DNA of 64,000 nucleotides from Maritimibacter sp. (lineage in GTDB: Bacteria > Pseudomonadota > Alphaproteobacteria > Rhodobacterales > Rhodobacteraceae). The notes under the pieces were generated by a model. The model ran no database searches, was not told the DNA's origin, and saw nothing but the letters and a program-made list of their open reading frames with translations. Shown piece by piece: positions 51,778 through 59,892 of the stretch. Position numbers and translations under genes: made by a program. Each line of letters starts with the position of its first letter. Positions within the stretch are counted from its first letter, which is position 1. Location of the stretch: the NCBI GenBank assembly GCA_002701395.1, contig NZVC01000022.1, positions 295,575 to 359,574 of the forward strand, read 5' to 3'.

Positions 51778-52695
51778 TTGCTAACATTTCGACAGCTGGA
51801 AACCTTCCGTGAGGTCATGCGCTCACGGACGACGCAGGCCGCCGCAGAGGCACTTCGCGTCTCGCAGCCCGCCGTGTCCAACGCGATCCGGCAGATGGAA
51901 TCGCAGATCGGGTTCGAGCTGTTCGACCGGGTCGGCAAGCGGCTGGTCCCGACCCCCGACGCCGAAGAGATCTTCCGCGACAGCGAGGCGATTTTCGAGC
52001 TGTACAACGTCTTTGCGCAGCGGCTGGACAGCCGTAAGACCAACTCGATGGGGACGCTGCGGATCGTCTGCACCCCGCCGGTCGCCAACGCGCTAATGCC
52101 GCCGGTGATCCGCGATTTCGTGGGCACCCGCCCCGAGGTCCGCATCAATCTCGACTCGCGCCGGATAGACGGGCTGTTCGAGTCGCTGGAAACCCGACGC
52201 GCCGACATCGGCTTTGCCCTGAACCCGCCCCAGCGCCCCGGCCTTGTGCGCGAGGAACTGGCGCTGGCGCAAATGGTCTGCGCCTTCCCGCCCGGCCATC
52301 CCCTGTCCGAGAAGCTGGCCGTCACCGCCGCCGACCTTGCCAGATATCCGCTTGTCCTGTTCGAACCCGCGTCCAAGCTGAACCTGATCCTGCAGGACAG
52401 CTTTCTGAACGCCACGCTGCGCGAGAACGCGATAGCCGAGGTGCGCTATACCTCGCTGGCTTGCCTGCTGGCCGAGGCCGGGATCGGCCCGACGCTGGTG
52501 GATTCCCTGACCGCACACGCCGGGCACCGCTATAAGCTGGAATACCGCCCCCTGTACCCGGCGCAACGTGTGTCGGTCTGCGCCCTGTACCGCGCCAACG
52601 AGCCTGCGAAACGGGTGCAGACCGCGTTCCTTGACGCCGTTCGCGGGTCCGGCGCCTTGGCCGGGATCGACGAGTTCGGCGTGACAGAGGGTTAA
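51778..52695 (+). CDS. LysR-family transcriptional regulator of the hydantoin operon
   Basis: A 305-residue LTTR starting on TTG 51778 with GGAGG 10 bases upstream (LTFRQLETFREVMRSRTTQAAAEALRVSQPAVSNAIRQMESQIG). The effector domain spans about 90-290. It is divergent from the ten-gene dipeptide-transport/hydantoinase operon, so it is the likely activator. The TTG at 51745 is in frame but lies upstream of the ribosome-binding site. Effector unknown. Confidence 0.87.
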   Translation: MLTFRQLETFREVMRSRTTQAAAEALRVSQPAVSNAIRQMESQIGFELFDRVGKRLVPTPDAEEIFRDSEAIFELYNVFAQRLDSRKTNSMGTLRIVCTPPVANALMPPVIRDFVGTRPEVRINLDSRRIDGLFESLETRRADIGFALNPPQRPGLVREELALAQMVCAFPPGHPLSEKLAVTAADLARYPLVLFEPASKLNLILQDSFLNATLRENAIAEVRYTSLACLLAEAGIGPTLVDSLTAHAGHRYKLEYRPLYPAQRVSVCALYRANEPAKRVQTAFLDAVRGSGALAGIDEFGVTEG

Positions 52696-52760
52696 CGACG
52701 GCGGGTCCAGTGGGCCAGTTCCGCTGTGGACCCAGCCAGCGGCAGTTTTAACCGTGCGGT

Positions 52761-53549
52761 CTAAGCGTTCAGATAGTCATTTATCAGCGCCCCAATAACG
52801 GAAGGCTGTTCCATCAAGGCGAGGTGCGGCCCCTCGATCCAGCGCAGGTCGGCGCCTTCGATGGCATCCGCGATGGTTGCCGACGCAGCCGGGTCGACCA
52901 TCTGGTCGTAACGGTTGCCAAGAACAAGCGTTGGGGCCTTCACCAAGCGAAGGTCCTCGGAAATGTCCACGCGCAGATCCAATTCTGCCTGCCGTGCGAT
53001 CCCGTCCCAATTGCTGCCGTCGACCATATCGCGGACGATCGCGTCGAGATCCCCCAAGCCGGACAGGAAATCGTGGCTGAACCCGGTCAGGATCATAAGT
53101 CGGGCCAGCGCATCGGGATCGGCGCGGGCCAGATGCGCCCAATGCTGAAATTGCAGCCGCGACCGAGGATCGGACCCGGTGACAAAGCCGCCGATCAGGA
53201 CAAGCTTGCGGACCCGGCCCGGATGACGCGCGGCCAGTCGTGTCGCCACCGCCGACCCCAGCGAGAAACCAACCAGATCGAAGGCGTCGACGTCGGCGTG
53301 GTCCGCCGCGGCGACGATCTGCGCGACAAGCCGATCCAGCGTCAGCGCCTCTGTCGCATCCTGCGTCAGCCCCGACCCCGCATAGTCCGGCCGCAGAACG
53401 CGCCTGCCCGGCAGATGCGGCACCATCCCGCCGAAATTCGCCTCTCCATCCCCGCCGGTTCCATGCACGAAGACGACCGGCCTGCCCTCTCCGCTGTCGC
53501 GATAGCCGATCTGTGCGCCGTCATGGTGAAACCTCTTTGCGTTAGGCAT
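52761..53549 (-). CDS. Alpha/beta hydrolase
   Basis: A 262-residue single-domain alpha/beta hydrolase. The oxyanion motif is VHGTGGDG; the catalytic triad is Ser96 (GFSLGS), Asp215 (NRYDQMVDP) and His242 (EGPHLAL). This pattern suits 3-oxoadipate enol-lactonase-like or general ester/lactone hydrolases. It begins one base after the DMT transporter stop, so the two form an operon. Substrate unknown. Confidence 0.85.
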   Translation of the reverse strand: MPNAKRFHHDGAQIGYRDSGEGRPVVFVHGTGGDGEANFGGMVPHLPGRRVLRPDYAGSGLTQDATEALTLDRLVAQIVAAADHADVDAFDLVGFSLGSAVATRLAARHPGRVRKLVLIGGFVTGSDPRSRLQFQHWAHLARADPDALARLMILTGFSHDFLSGLGDLDAIVRDMVDGSNWDGIARQAELDLRVDISEDLRLVKAPTLVLGNRYDQMVDPAASATIADAIEGADLRWIEGPHLALMEQPSVIGALINDYLNA

Positions 53550-53550
53550 C

Positions 53551-54465
53551 TTACTTTACTCCGAAATGTTGGGTCATTGGTGTTCCGGCCCGCCGACCGG
53601 GCCGTCCGACGAGGATCATCACCAGCCCGGCTGTAAGCAGTACCGCCGCAATCACCGTGCCGCGTCCGGCTGGTTCGCCTAGTACCACGACGCCAAGGCC
53701 CAGTGTCGCCACCGGGATAAGCGCCGGCAGGCTGGCCCCTGCCACCGGCCCCAGCACTTCGGCAGAGCGGTTGAACGCGTAGATCGCGACGACACTGACC
53801 AGAACGCCCTGAAACCCGGCTTGCAGAAGGATGTCCGTCAGCGGCGCCGCGCCAATCTGCTTGGGCAGCGCCACGACGTAGAGGGGCAGATAGACCACCG
53901 CCGATCCCACGGCGACGATGGCTGTGGCGTTCAGAGCCGGGACCGCCGCACGGCGGACGATCAGGGCATATCCAGCCCAAAGGATACCGGTCGCGATCAG
54001 GATCAGGTGGCCCGTCGTCACGGCGCCGCCGGCATGGGAGAACACGACGATCCCCAAGGCCGTCGCGACAAGCCCGACGCTTCGAGGGCCGCCGACGGCG
54101 TCGCCGAACACCGCCCGGCCCAGCAAGACCGAGACGATAGCCATAACCCCCGGGTTCAACGCACCCGCCACGGCAGCGGGGGCGGTCTTCATCGCTAGGG
54201 CGATCAGCAGCACATAGGGCGCCCCGAACGCGACCACCATTGCGCCAGCGCCGGCTATGCCCAACTTGTCGGTTCCGGCCCCATGCCGCAGGGCGACGGG
54301 TGCCAAAAGCAGCGCCGCCACCCCGAACCGCAGCATCGTCAGGTCATAGGCGTTCAGGCTGGTCGTCACGCCAAGCCGCAGCATTACCAGCGACCCCGAC
54401 CAGATCGCGATCGCCGTGATCGCCCATCCCAGACCCGCCAGACTTCTCCGCACCGACATCGACAT
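53551..54465 (-). CDS. EamA/DMT-superfamily exporter
   Basis: A 304-residue protein of ten membrane spans with two EamA repeats (for example AAVAGALNPGVMAIVSVLLGRAVFGD and GPVAGASLPALIPVATLGLGVVVLGEP). Such carriers export amino acids and metabolites. ATG 54465 is preceded by GGAAAGGG; a second ATG at 54459 is possible. Divergent from the LysR gene at 54537 across 71 bp, which probably controls this exporter and the hydrolase. Confidence 0.87.
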   Translation of the reverse strand: MSMSVRRSLAGLGWAITAIAIWSGSLVMLRLGVTTSLNAYDLTMLRFGVAALLLAPVALRHGAGTDKLGIAGAGAMVVAFGAPYVLLIALAMKTAPAAVAGALNPGVMAIVSVLLGRAVFGDAVGGPRSVGLVATALGIVVFSHAGGAVTTGHLILIATGILWAGYALIVRRAAVPALNATAIVAVGSAVVYLPLYVVALPKQIGAAPLTDILLQAGFQGVLVSVVAIYAFNRSAEVLGPVAGASLPALIPVATLGLGVVVLGEPAGRGTVIAAVLLTAGLVMILVGRPGRRAGTPMTQHFGVK

Positions 54466-54536
54466 GCCCTTTCCATCCGATACGACCGCTAGATAAAGGC
54501 TGGAGCACGTGCAGAAAAACGATATGATCTGACCCA

Positions 54537-55454
54537 ATGATGCAGAATATCGAAACACACCACAGCGCAGACCGGCCAGAGACGCCAAACCGGACCCTCA
54601 ACCTTGACGGGCTGCGCAGCTTCGTGGCGATCTGTGAAACCGGATCGTTCCGGCGCGCGGCGGCGCGGGTTCACAAATCGCCCTCTGCCGTAAGCCTTCA
54701 GATCGCCAAGCTGGAAGAGGTTCTTGGCGCGCGGCTGCTGGACCGGGATGCGCGCAATCTTGCTTTGACGGCGCAAGGCGAGACGTTGCTGGGACAGGCG
54801 CGTCGCCTGCTGGGCCTGAACGACGAGACCTTCGCGCTGTTCCAGACCTCGGCACTGGCTGGCCGCCTTGCCCTGTCCGCCCCGCACGACCTTGGCGTCT
54901 CGCTTGTGCCGGGTCTGCTGCGCCGTCTGGCAGAGGCGCACCCGGACCTTCAGGTCGATGTCCGGCTGGGGACAAGCGACAGCGTGCTGAAGGGGATCAC
55001 CGATGGCGACGTCAATCTGGCCCTGTTCAACGATGTCGGACCACCGGCCATCCCGTCGCACGCGCTGTTCTCGGAGCCGCTGGAATGGCTGGTTCTGGAC
55101 GGCGGACGCGCGGCCGAGCGCACGCCGCTTCCCATCGCGGTGGCAGAGATCGGATGCGCGTGGCGCGATGCGGCGCTGACCGCCCTGCAGACGGCGGACC
55201 GCGCCCACCGGGTTGCCTATTCCAGCGACACGTCGATGGGTCAGGTTGCGGCGGTTCGGGCCGATCTTGCCGTTGCAGCGCTGCCCCTGTCGCTGGCGGA
55301 TCGCGATCTGGTCGCGGCGCCCACCGGCCTTGGCCTGCCGAAGCTGCCCCGCACCACGATCCGCATCGCGGACGATGGCAGCGAACTGGCACGGGCTGTC
55401 GTCGCACTGGTCGCGGCGGAACCGGGCCTAAGATCTCGCGCGGCCGCGCTGTAG
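54537..55454 (+). CDS. LysR-family transcriptional regulator
   Basis: A 305-residue LTTR; DNA-binding end LNLDGLRSFVAICETGSFRRAAARVHKSPSAVSLQIAKLEEVLG (about 21-65), effector domain about 105-295. Wording resembles ArgP/DMT-exporter-linked LysR proteins. ATG 54537 or 54540 starts it. Probably regulates the divergent DMT exporter and alpha/beta hydrolase. Confidence 0.85.
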   Translation: MMQNIETHHSADRPETPNRTLNLDGLRSFVAICETGSFRRAAARVHKSPSAVSLQIAKLEEVLGARLLDRDARNLALTAQGETLLGQARRLLGLNDETFALFQTSALAGRLALSAPHDLGVSLVPGLLRRLAEAHPDLQVDVRLGTSDSVLKGITDGDVNLALFNDVGPPAIPSHALFSEPLEWLVLDGGRAAERTPLPIAVAEIGCAWRDAALTALQTADRAHRVAYSSDTSMGQVAAVRADLAVAALPLSLADRDLVAAPTGLGLPKLPRTTIRIADDGSELARAVVALVAAEPGLRSRAAAL

Positions 55455-55489
55455 GTCCGGCGCACCCGTCGTTCACCGCCCCGCCTTCC

Positions 55490-55524
55490 AAACGAAAAGG
55501 CAGCGGACGTTTCCGCCCGCTGCC
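55490..55524 (-). terminator. Rho-independent terminator of the giant surface-protein gene
   Basis: On the minus strand GGCAGCGG and CCGCTGCC (55517-55524 and 55499-55506) form an 8-bp stem, extendable by inner pairs, followed directly by TTTTCGTTT (55498-55490). It begins 20 bases after the stop codon at 55545. This is the clearest intrinsic terminator in the window. Confidence 0.85.
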
Positions 55525-55544
55525 CCTGTTTCGATGTGCCGTCG

Positions 55545-56660
55545 TCAGACGAGGTCGAAGGACGACGTGTCGGCCAGGATCTGGATCTGGTCGCTGTCCA
55601 AAGCCGTGTCGAAGATCTCGACATCGGCGATGCGGCCGTCGAACGGATCGGTGAAGCCCGGCGCACCAGAGGCCGAGGCCCAGCCCAGACCGCCGATCTG
55701 CAGGTATTCCTGGTTGGCGTTCCAGTCCATGTCGAAGCTGGCGTTCGCCCCGATCAACGCTCCGTCGACGTAGGCAAGGATGCCTTCCGGTCCGAAGGTC
55801 ACCGCCACCTCGTACTCCTGCCCCGCGACGATGTCGTCGAAGGTCATGATGTACTCGCTGGAGCCATCCTGAACCCGCAGCTTGAGGTCGCCGTTCTCGA
55901 GGTACGAGGCAAAGTGATTGCCGCCGCCCGCGTAGCCCGAGGCGTCCTTGACCACCAGACCGCCACGGGCGCTTGGATTGTCGGCCACGAACGAGAAGGC
56001 GATGGTGCCTTCGGGGATCGAGAACGCGGTGGAGTGCGCGTACTGGTCGACGTCGCCGAACGAGCCAGAATAGTTGACCGTCCCGAGCTGTGCAAAGATC
56101 GGGTCCGGCACCACCGGCGTTTCGCTCACGTTGACCGACACCGTGGCCGTGTCCTCTCCGCCGGTGCCGTCGGCCACGGTGTAGACGAACTCGTCCACCC
56201 CGTTGAACCCGGCGTCTGGCGTGTAGGTCACCGTGTTGTCGGCGTTCAGCACCACGGTGCCGTTCGACGCGGTCCCGACCGACGTGACGTCCAGGCTGTC
56301 GCCGTCGACGTCGAAGTCGTTGCCCTGCACGTCGACCACGATCGCCTGCTCGGTGAGCGTCGCGGCATCGTCGTCCACCGCGACCGGATCGTCCGCCACC
56401 GGCGTAACGTCCACGTTGACGACCGAGGTGTCGGACCCGCCGAAGCTGTCCTCGATCCGCAGCGTGAAGCTGTCGGAGCCGAAGAAGTCCGCATCCGGCG
56501 TATAGAACACCTCGCCCCCGGCGCCGATGACCACGGTACCGTTGGACGGGCCGCCGACGACCGAGTCCACGAACATCGCATCGCCTTCGGGGTCGATGTC
56601 GTTGTTCAGCGGGAACAGGCTGGCGGTTCCGTCCTCGGACACCGTCAGCGTGTCATCCAC
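55545..56660 (-). CDS. C-terminal fragment of giant extracellular repeat protein (cadherin-like plus LamG)
   Basis: The last 371 residues in this frame: two cadherin-like repeats (each ending in a YTPDA-F-G-D-F pattern, e.g. VFYTPDADFFGSDSFTLRI, TVTYTPDAGFNGVDEFVYTV) and a concanavalin/LamG-like module (FSFVADNPSARGGLVVKDASG, EYLQIGGLGWASASGAPGF), ending FDLV. The frame is open upstream to about 56837, where the sequence continues the preceding LamG module (VEYIQWGGRGWGSASGQPGF). It is thus the displaced 3' part of the 56653-59892 gene, not an independent gene. An intrinsic terminator follows. No RTX nonapeptides are seen. Confidence 0.75.
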   Translation of the reverse strand: MDDTLTVSEDGTASLFPLNNDIDPEGDAMFVDSVVGGPSNGTVVIGAGGEVFYTPDADFFGSDSFTLRIEDSFGGSDTSVVNVDVTPVADDPVAVDDDAATLTEQAIVVDVQGNDFDVDGDSLDVTSVGTASNGTVVLNADNTVTYTPDAGFNGVDEFVYTVADGTGGEDTATVSVNVSETPVVPDPIFAQLGTVNYSGSFGDVDQYAHSTAFSIPEGTIAFSFVADNPSARGGLVVKDASGYAGGGNHFASYLENGDLKLRVQDGSSEYIMTFDDIVAGQEYEVAVTFGPEGILAYVDGALIGANASFDMDWNANQEYLQIGGLGWASASGAPGFTDPFDGRIADVEIFDTALDSDQIQILADTSSFDLV

Positions 56661-58860
56661 CGCGAGCGGATCGCCGTTGACCGGGCCGTCCGTGAACAGC
56701 TGGTCGATCTGGTCCTCGGTCAGTTCGGCATCGAAGATGCGCCGATCCGTGATGGTGCCTTGGAACGGAGCATCGAAGCCCGGCTGGCCGCTTGCGCTGC
56801 CCCAGCCGCGTCCGCCCCACTGGATGTATTCGACGTTTCACCAGCGGTGTGAAGGCGACCTCGGCCCCGTCAAGGAACACGCTGCCGCCGTCCGGCCCGA
56901 AGGTCACCGCGACGTCGTATTCCTGTCCGGCGACGATACCGGGGATCGTCAGGGTGCTTTCGCTGGACCCGTCCTGGAAGCGAACCACAAGGTTCGATCC
57001 GTTCAGGAACATCGCGAAGTGGTTGCCGCCGCCGACATAGCCGGATGCGTCCGTCACGAACAGGCCCTGCGCCCCGTTGGTGTCCGCCGCCTCGAAGCTG
57101 AAGGCGATGGTGCCCTGTTCGATCTCGTAGATCGAGTCGTGGGGCAGCTGGATCACGCCGTTGTTCGCACCGTTGAAGGACTGGTCGCCAGTTTCTTCGT
57201 AGATCGGCGCCGGGAAGGACTGGATGTTGACCGTAACCGTCGCGGTGCTGGTGAATTCTCCGTCCGTGATGGTGTAGTCGAACGTGTCCTGCCCGGTGGC
57301 CCCGGCATCCGGCGTATAGGTCAGCGTGCCGTTGGCATTGACGGTCACCGTGCCTTGCGACGGATCGGTCAGGCTGGCGATGCTAAGCGGATCGCCATCG
57401 ACGTCCGTGTCGTTGCCGAACACGTCGATGACCACCGGCTGCCCCGTGATCGTCGAGGCGCTGTCGTCGTTGGCGACCGGCGCATCGTTCTCGGGCGTCA
57501 CGTCGACCGTGACGGTCGAGGTCTCGAAGCCGCCCTGCCCGTCCGTCACCGTGACCTCGAAGCTGTCGGTGCCGTTGAAGTCGGCATCGGGCGTGTAGGT
57601 GACGCGGCCGTCTTCCAGGACACGCGCAATCCCGTTCGACGGTCCCGACGCGATGCTGGACGCGATCACCGTATCTCCGTTGGCGTCGGTGTCGTTGTCG
57701 CCCGGCTGGAACGCGATGAAGCCGTCTTCAGCCACGGTGATGGTGTCATCCACCGCCACCGGCTCGGCATTCGGCTCGGCGGTCACGATGACCTCGACCG
57801 TCGCTTCCGAGGTTTCGCCGGACGGATCCTGCACGATGTAGCTGAAGCTGTCGGTTCCGATGAAGCCCGCGTTCGGGGTGTAGGTCACCTTGCCGTCCAA
57901 GATCGCGGTGGTGCCGCTGCTGCCGTCCGTCGCCGACACCAGCGTCAGCGTGTCGCCGTCCGGATCGGTATCGTTGGCAAGGACGTCGATCTCGACGGGC
58001 GTACCGACGATCGCGTTCGTCGTATCGTCCGTCGCGGTCGGCCCGTCGTTGATCGGGTTCACCGTGACATTGACCGTCGAGGTATCGGTCCCACCCAGAC
58101 CGTCGGTGACCGTCACCGTGAAGCTGTCGGTCCCCGAGAAGTCGGGATCCGGCGTGTAGGTGACAGACCCGTCCGCTTCGAGCACGGCGCTGCCGTTGCT
58201 CGGCTGGCCAAGGATACCCGACACCGTCAGGGTGTCGCCGTCGGCGTCGGTGTCGTTCGCGACAAGGTCGATGGTGATCGGCGTATCCTCGTCGGTGACG
58301 ACGGCGTCGTCATTCGCCACCGGATCGGTGTTCGACGCCGAGGACGACCCGGCAAGCGAGGCGATCTTGGCCGCGTCCAGAACGCCGGCGTAGATCTGCT
58401 TGTCCGCGATGATGCCTTCGAACGGCGCGTCGAAGCCCGGCTGTCCGCTTTGGCTGCCCCAGCCACGGCCGCCCCACTGGATGTATTCGACGTTCTGCGT
58501 CCAATCCATCACCAGCGGGCTGTCGCCCACAAGGTTGCCGTCGACCCACAGTTCCACGCCATCGGGACCGAAGGTGGCCGCAACTTCGTATTCCTGCCCC
58601 GCGACGATGCCCGGGAACTCCATGATCGCCGAGGTCGACCCGTCCTGGAAGCGCGCGACCAGCTTGTTGCCGTCAAGGTACAGGGCAAAGTGGTTGCCGC
58701 CGCCCACGAAGTAGCCGGCGTCCTTAACGAACAGGCCCTGCGGGCCGATGGTGTCCGCCGCGATGAACGAGAAGGCGATGGTGCCCGCCGGGATCTCGTA
58801 GATATCGCTGTGCGGGATCTCTTCCACGTCGCCATTGGTGCCGTTGAACTCGGTCACGCC
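56640..58860 (-). repeat. Duplicated LamG-like modules
   Basis: LamG modules at about 58340-58860 and 56660-57200 are close copies at DNA level (for example the shared wording encoding VEYIQWGGRGWGS at 58470-58493 and 56810-56833, and GGGNHFA near 58695 and 57015). A third, more diverged copy is at 55550-56080. Recent intragenic duplication is the simplest explanation and makes recombination or assembly slippage plausible. Confidence 0.65.
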
Positions 58861-59892
58861 GGGAACGTCGTAGACCAGTTCGGTATCCAGACGGACCATC
58901 AGCGGCGGCGAGGCAAGGCTGATGTTGCCCGCGCCATCGACCGACACGGCGATGATCGAGTTGACCCCGCCGTCCGGCGTGCCGTTGCCGCTGAGCGTCT
59001 TCAGCAGCGACAGCGGCACCTGCGCCTGCCCCGAGGCGTCAAGCTGAACGGTGGTCAGGACCTTGCCGCTCATCGCCTCGTTGGAATGGTACGGCAGTTC
59101 GGCCTGCGTCACACCGAACGGCGCGTCGCCGCTGGCGATGTACAACCGCGTGTCGGCTTGCAGCAGTTCGACCGTGCCGTTGGGCTCGCCCGTCACCAGA
59201 ACGGTGAAGTCGGACGAGGTCAGCTCGATCTGGTCGCCGTACAGCGACGGGACGGTGTCGCCCGACGCATCGACGATGGTCAGCGTCGGCGTCGTAACCG
59301 GGTCGTCCGTGGTGATCCGCGCCGCCGATCCGCCCAGCGAGCCGGGTCCGCCGGTCACGACGCTTTCGTCGAACAGGCTGGCCAGCGACACTTCGGTGCT
59401 GACCCCGTCGGTGAAGGTGACGGTCACGGTCGAACCGATCAGTTCATACCCCGAGACCGAGCCCGCGTTGCCGGCCCCCTCGACGCCTTGGATGTTGTTC
59501 GGGTCGATGTCCGTGGTGAAGGTGAACTGTTCGCCCGGGTTGAAGTCGGTGAAGTCGATGGTCAGCGTGTCATACCCGCCGTTGCGCGGATCCGAGAACG
59601 GATCGGCCGACGGATCGGACGGCACCACCAGCCCCGTGACCGCAGCCCCCGAGTTCGGCGTGAACGGAGACGCGATGGCGTCGCCGCCCGACCCGGTCGG
59701 GTCGAACACGATCTCGGGCAGGATCGCGCCCTGCAGGTTGAAGGTCACCGACGCGATCTGCACGCCCGGCGCGCTTTCGTTGGTCAGGATGAAGCTGCTG
59801 CCCGCGAAGGTCGACGAGTCCAGCCCGCTGCCCGGGGTGATCTCGACCAGAAGCGATCCGCCCTCGACCTGATCCAGCGGCTCGACGGTCAC
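56653..59892 (-). CDS. Middle fragment of giant extracellular repeat protein, frameshifted at both ends
   Basis: About 1079 residues by frame. Order: an unknown beta-rich domain (about 1-330), LamG-like module 1 (about 345-510), four cadherin-like repeats (about 515-885, each with DxDGD and YTPD-F-GTDSF motifs) and LamG module 2 (from about 900). Real homology ends at VAFTPLV near residue 1020; the last ~60 residues (Arg/His-rich) come from a shifted frame after a 14-base loss at 56837/56838. The GTG at 59892 overlaps the stop of the upstream segment and probably marks a one-base loss rather than a true start. Calcium-binding DxD motifs suggest a Ca-stiffened surface or secreted adhesin. Confidence 0.75.
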   Translation of the reverse strand: MTVEPLDQVEGGSLLVEITPGSGLDSSTFAGSSFILTNESAPGVQIASVTFNLQGAILPEIVFDPTGSGGDAIASPFTPNSGAAVTGLVVPSDPSADPFSDPRNGGYDTLTIDFTDFNPGEQFTFTTDIDPNNIQGVEGAGNAGSVSGYELIGSTVTVTFTDGVSTEVSLASLFDESVVTGGPGSLGGSAARITTDDPVTTPTLTIVDASGDTVPSLYGDQIELTSSDFTVLVTGEPNGTVELLQADTRLYIASGDAPFGVTQAELPYHSNEAMSGKVLTTVQLDASGQAQVPLSLLKTLSGNGTPDGGVNSIIAVSVDGAGNISLASPPLMVRLDTELVYDVPGVTEFNGTNGDVEEIPHSDIYEIPAGTIAFSFIAADTIGPQGLFVKDAGYFVGGGNHFALYLDGNKLVARFQDGSTSAIMEFPGIVAGQEYEVAATFGPDGVELWVDGNLVGDSPLVMDWTQNVEYIQWGGRGWGSQSGQPGFDAPFEGIIADKQIYAGVLDAAKIASLAGSSSASNTDPVANDDAVVTDEDTPITIDLVANDTDADGDTLTVSGILGQPSNGSAVLEADGSVTYTPDPDFSGTDSFTVTVTDGLGGTDTSTVNVTVNPINDGPTATDDTTNAIVGTPVEIDVLANDTDPDGDTLTLVSATDGSSGTTAILDGKVTYTPNAGFIGTDSFSYIVQDPSGETSEATVEVIVTAEPNAEPVAVDDTITVAEDGFIAFQPGDNDTDANGDTVIASSIASGPSNGIARVLEDGRVTYTPDADFNGTDSFEVTVTDGQGGFETSTVTVDVTPENDAPVANDDSASTITGQPVVIDVFGNDTDVDGDPLSIASLTDPSQGTVTVNANGTLTYTPDAGATGQDTFDYTITDGEFTSTATVTVNIQSFPAPIYEETGDQSFNGANNGVIQLPHDSIYEIEQGTIAFSFEAADTNGAQGLFVTDASGYVGGGNHFAMFLNGSNLVVRFQDGSSESTLTIPGIVAGQEYDVAVTFGPDGGSVFLDGAEVAFTPLVKRRIHPVGRTRLGQRKRPAGLRCSVPRHHHGSAHLRCRTDRGPDRPAVHGRPGQRRSARGG

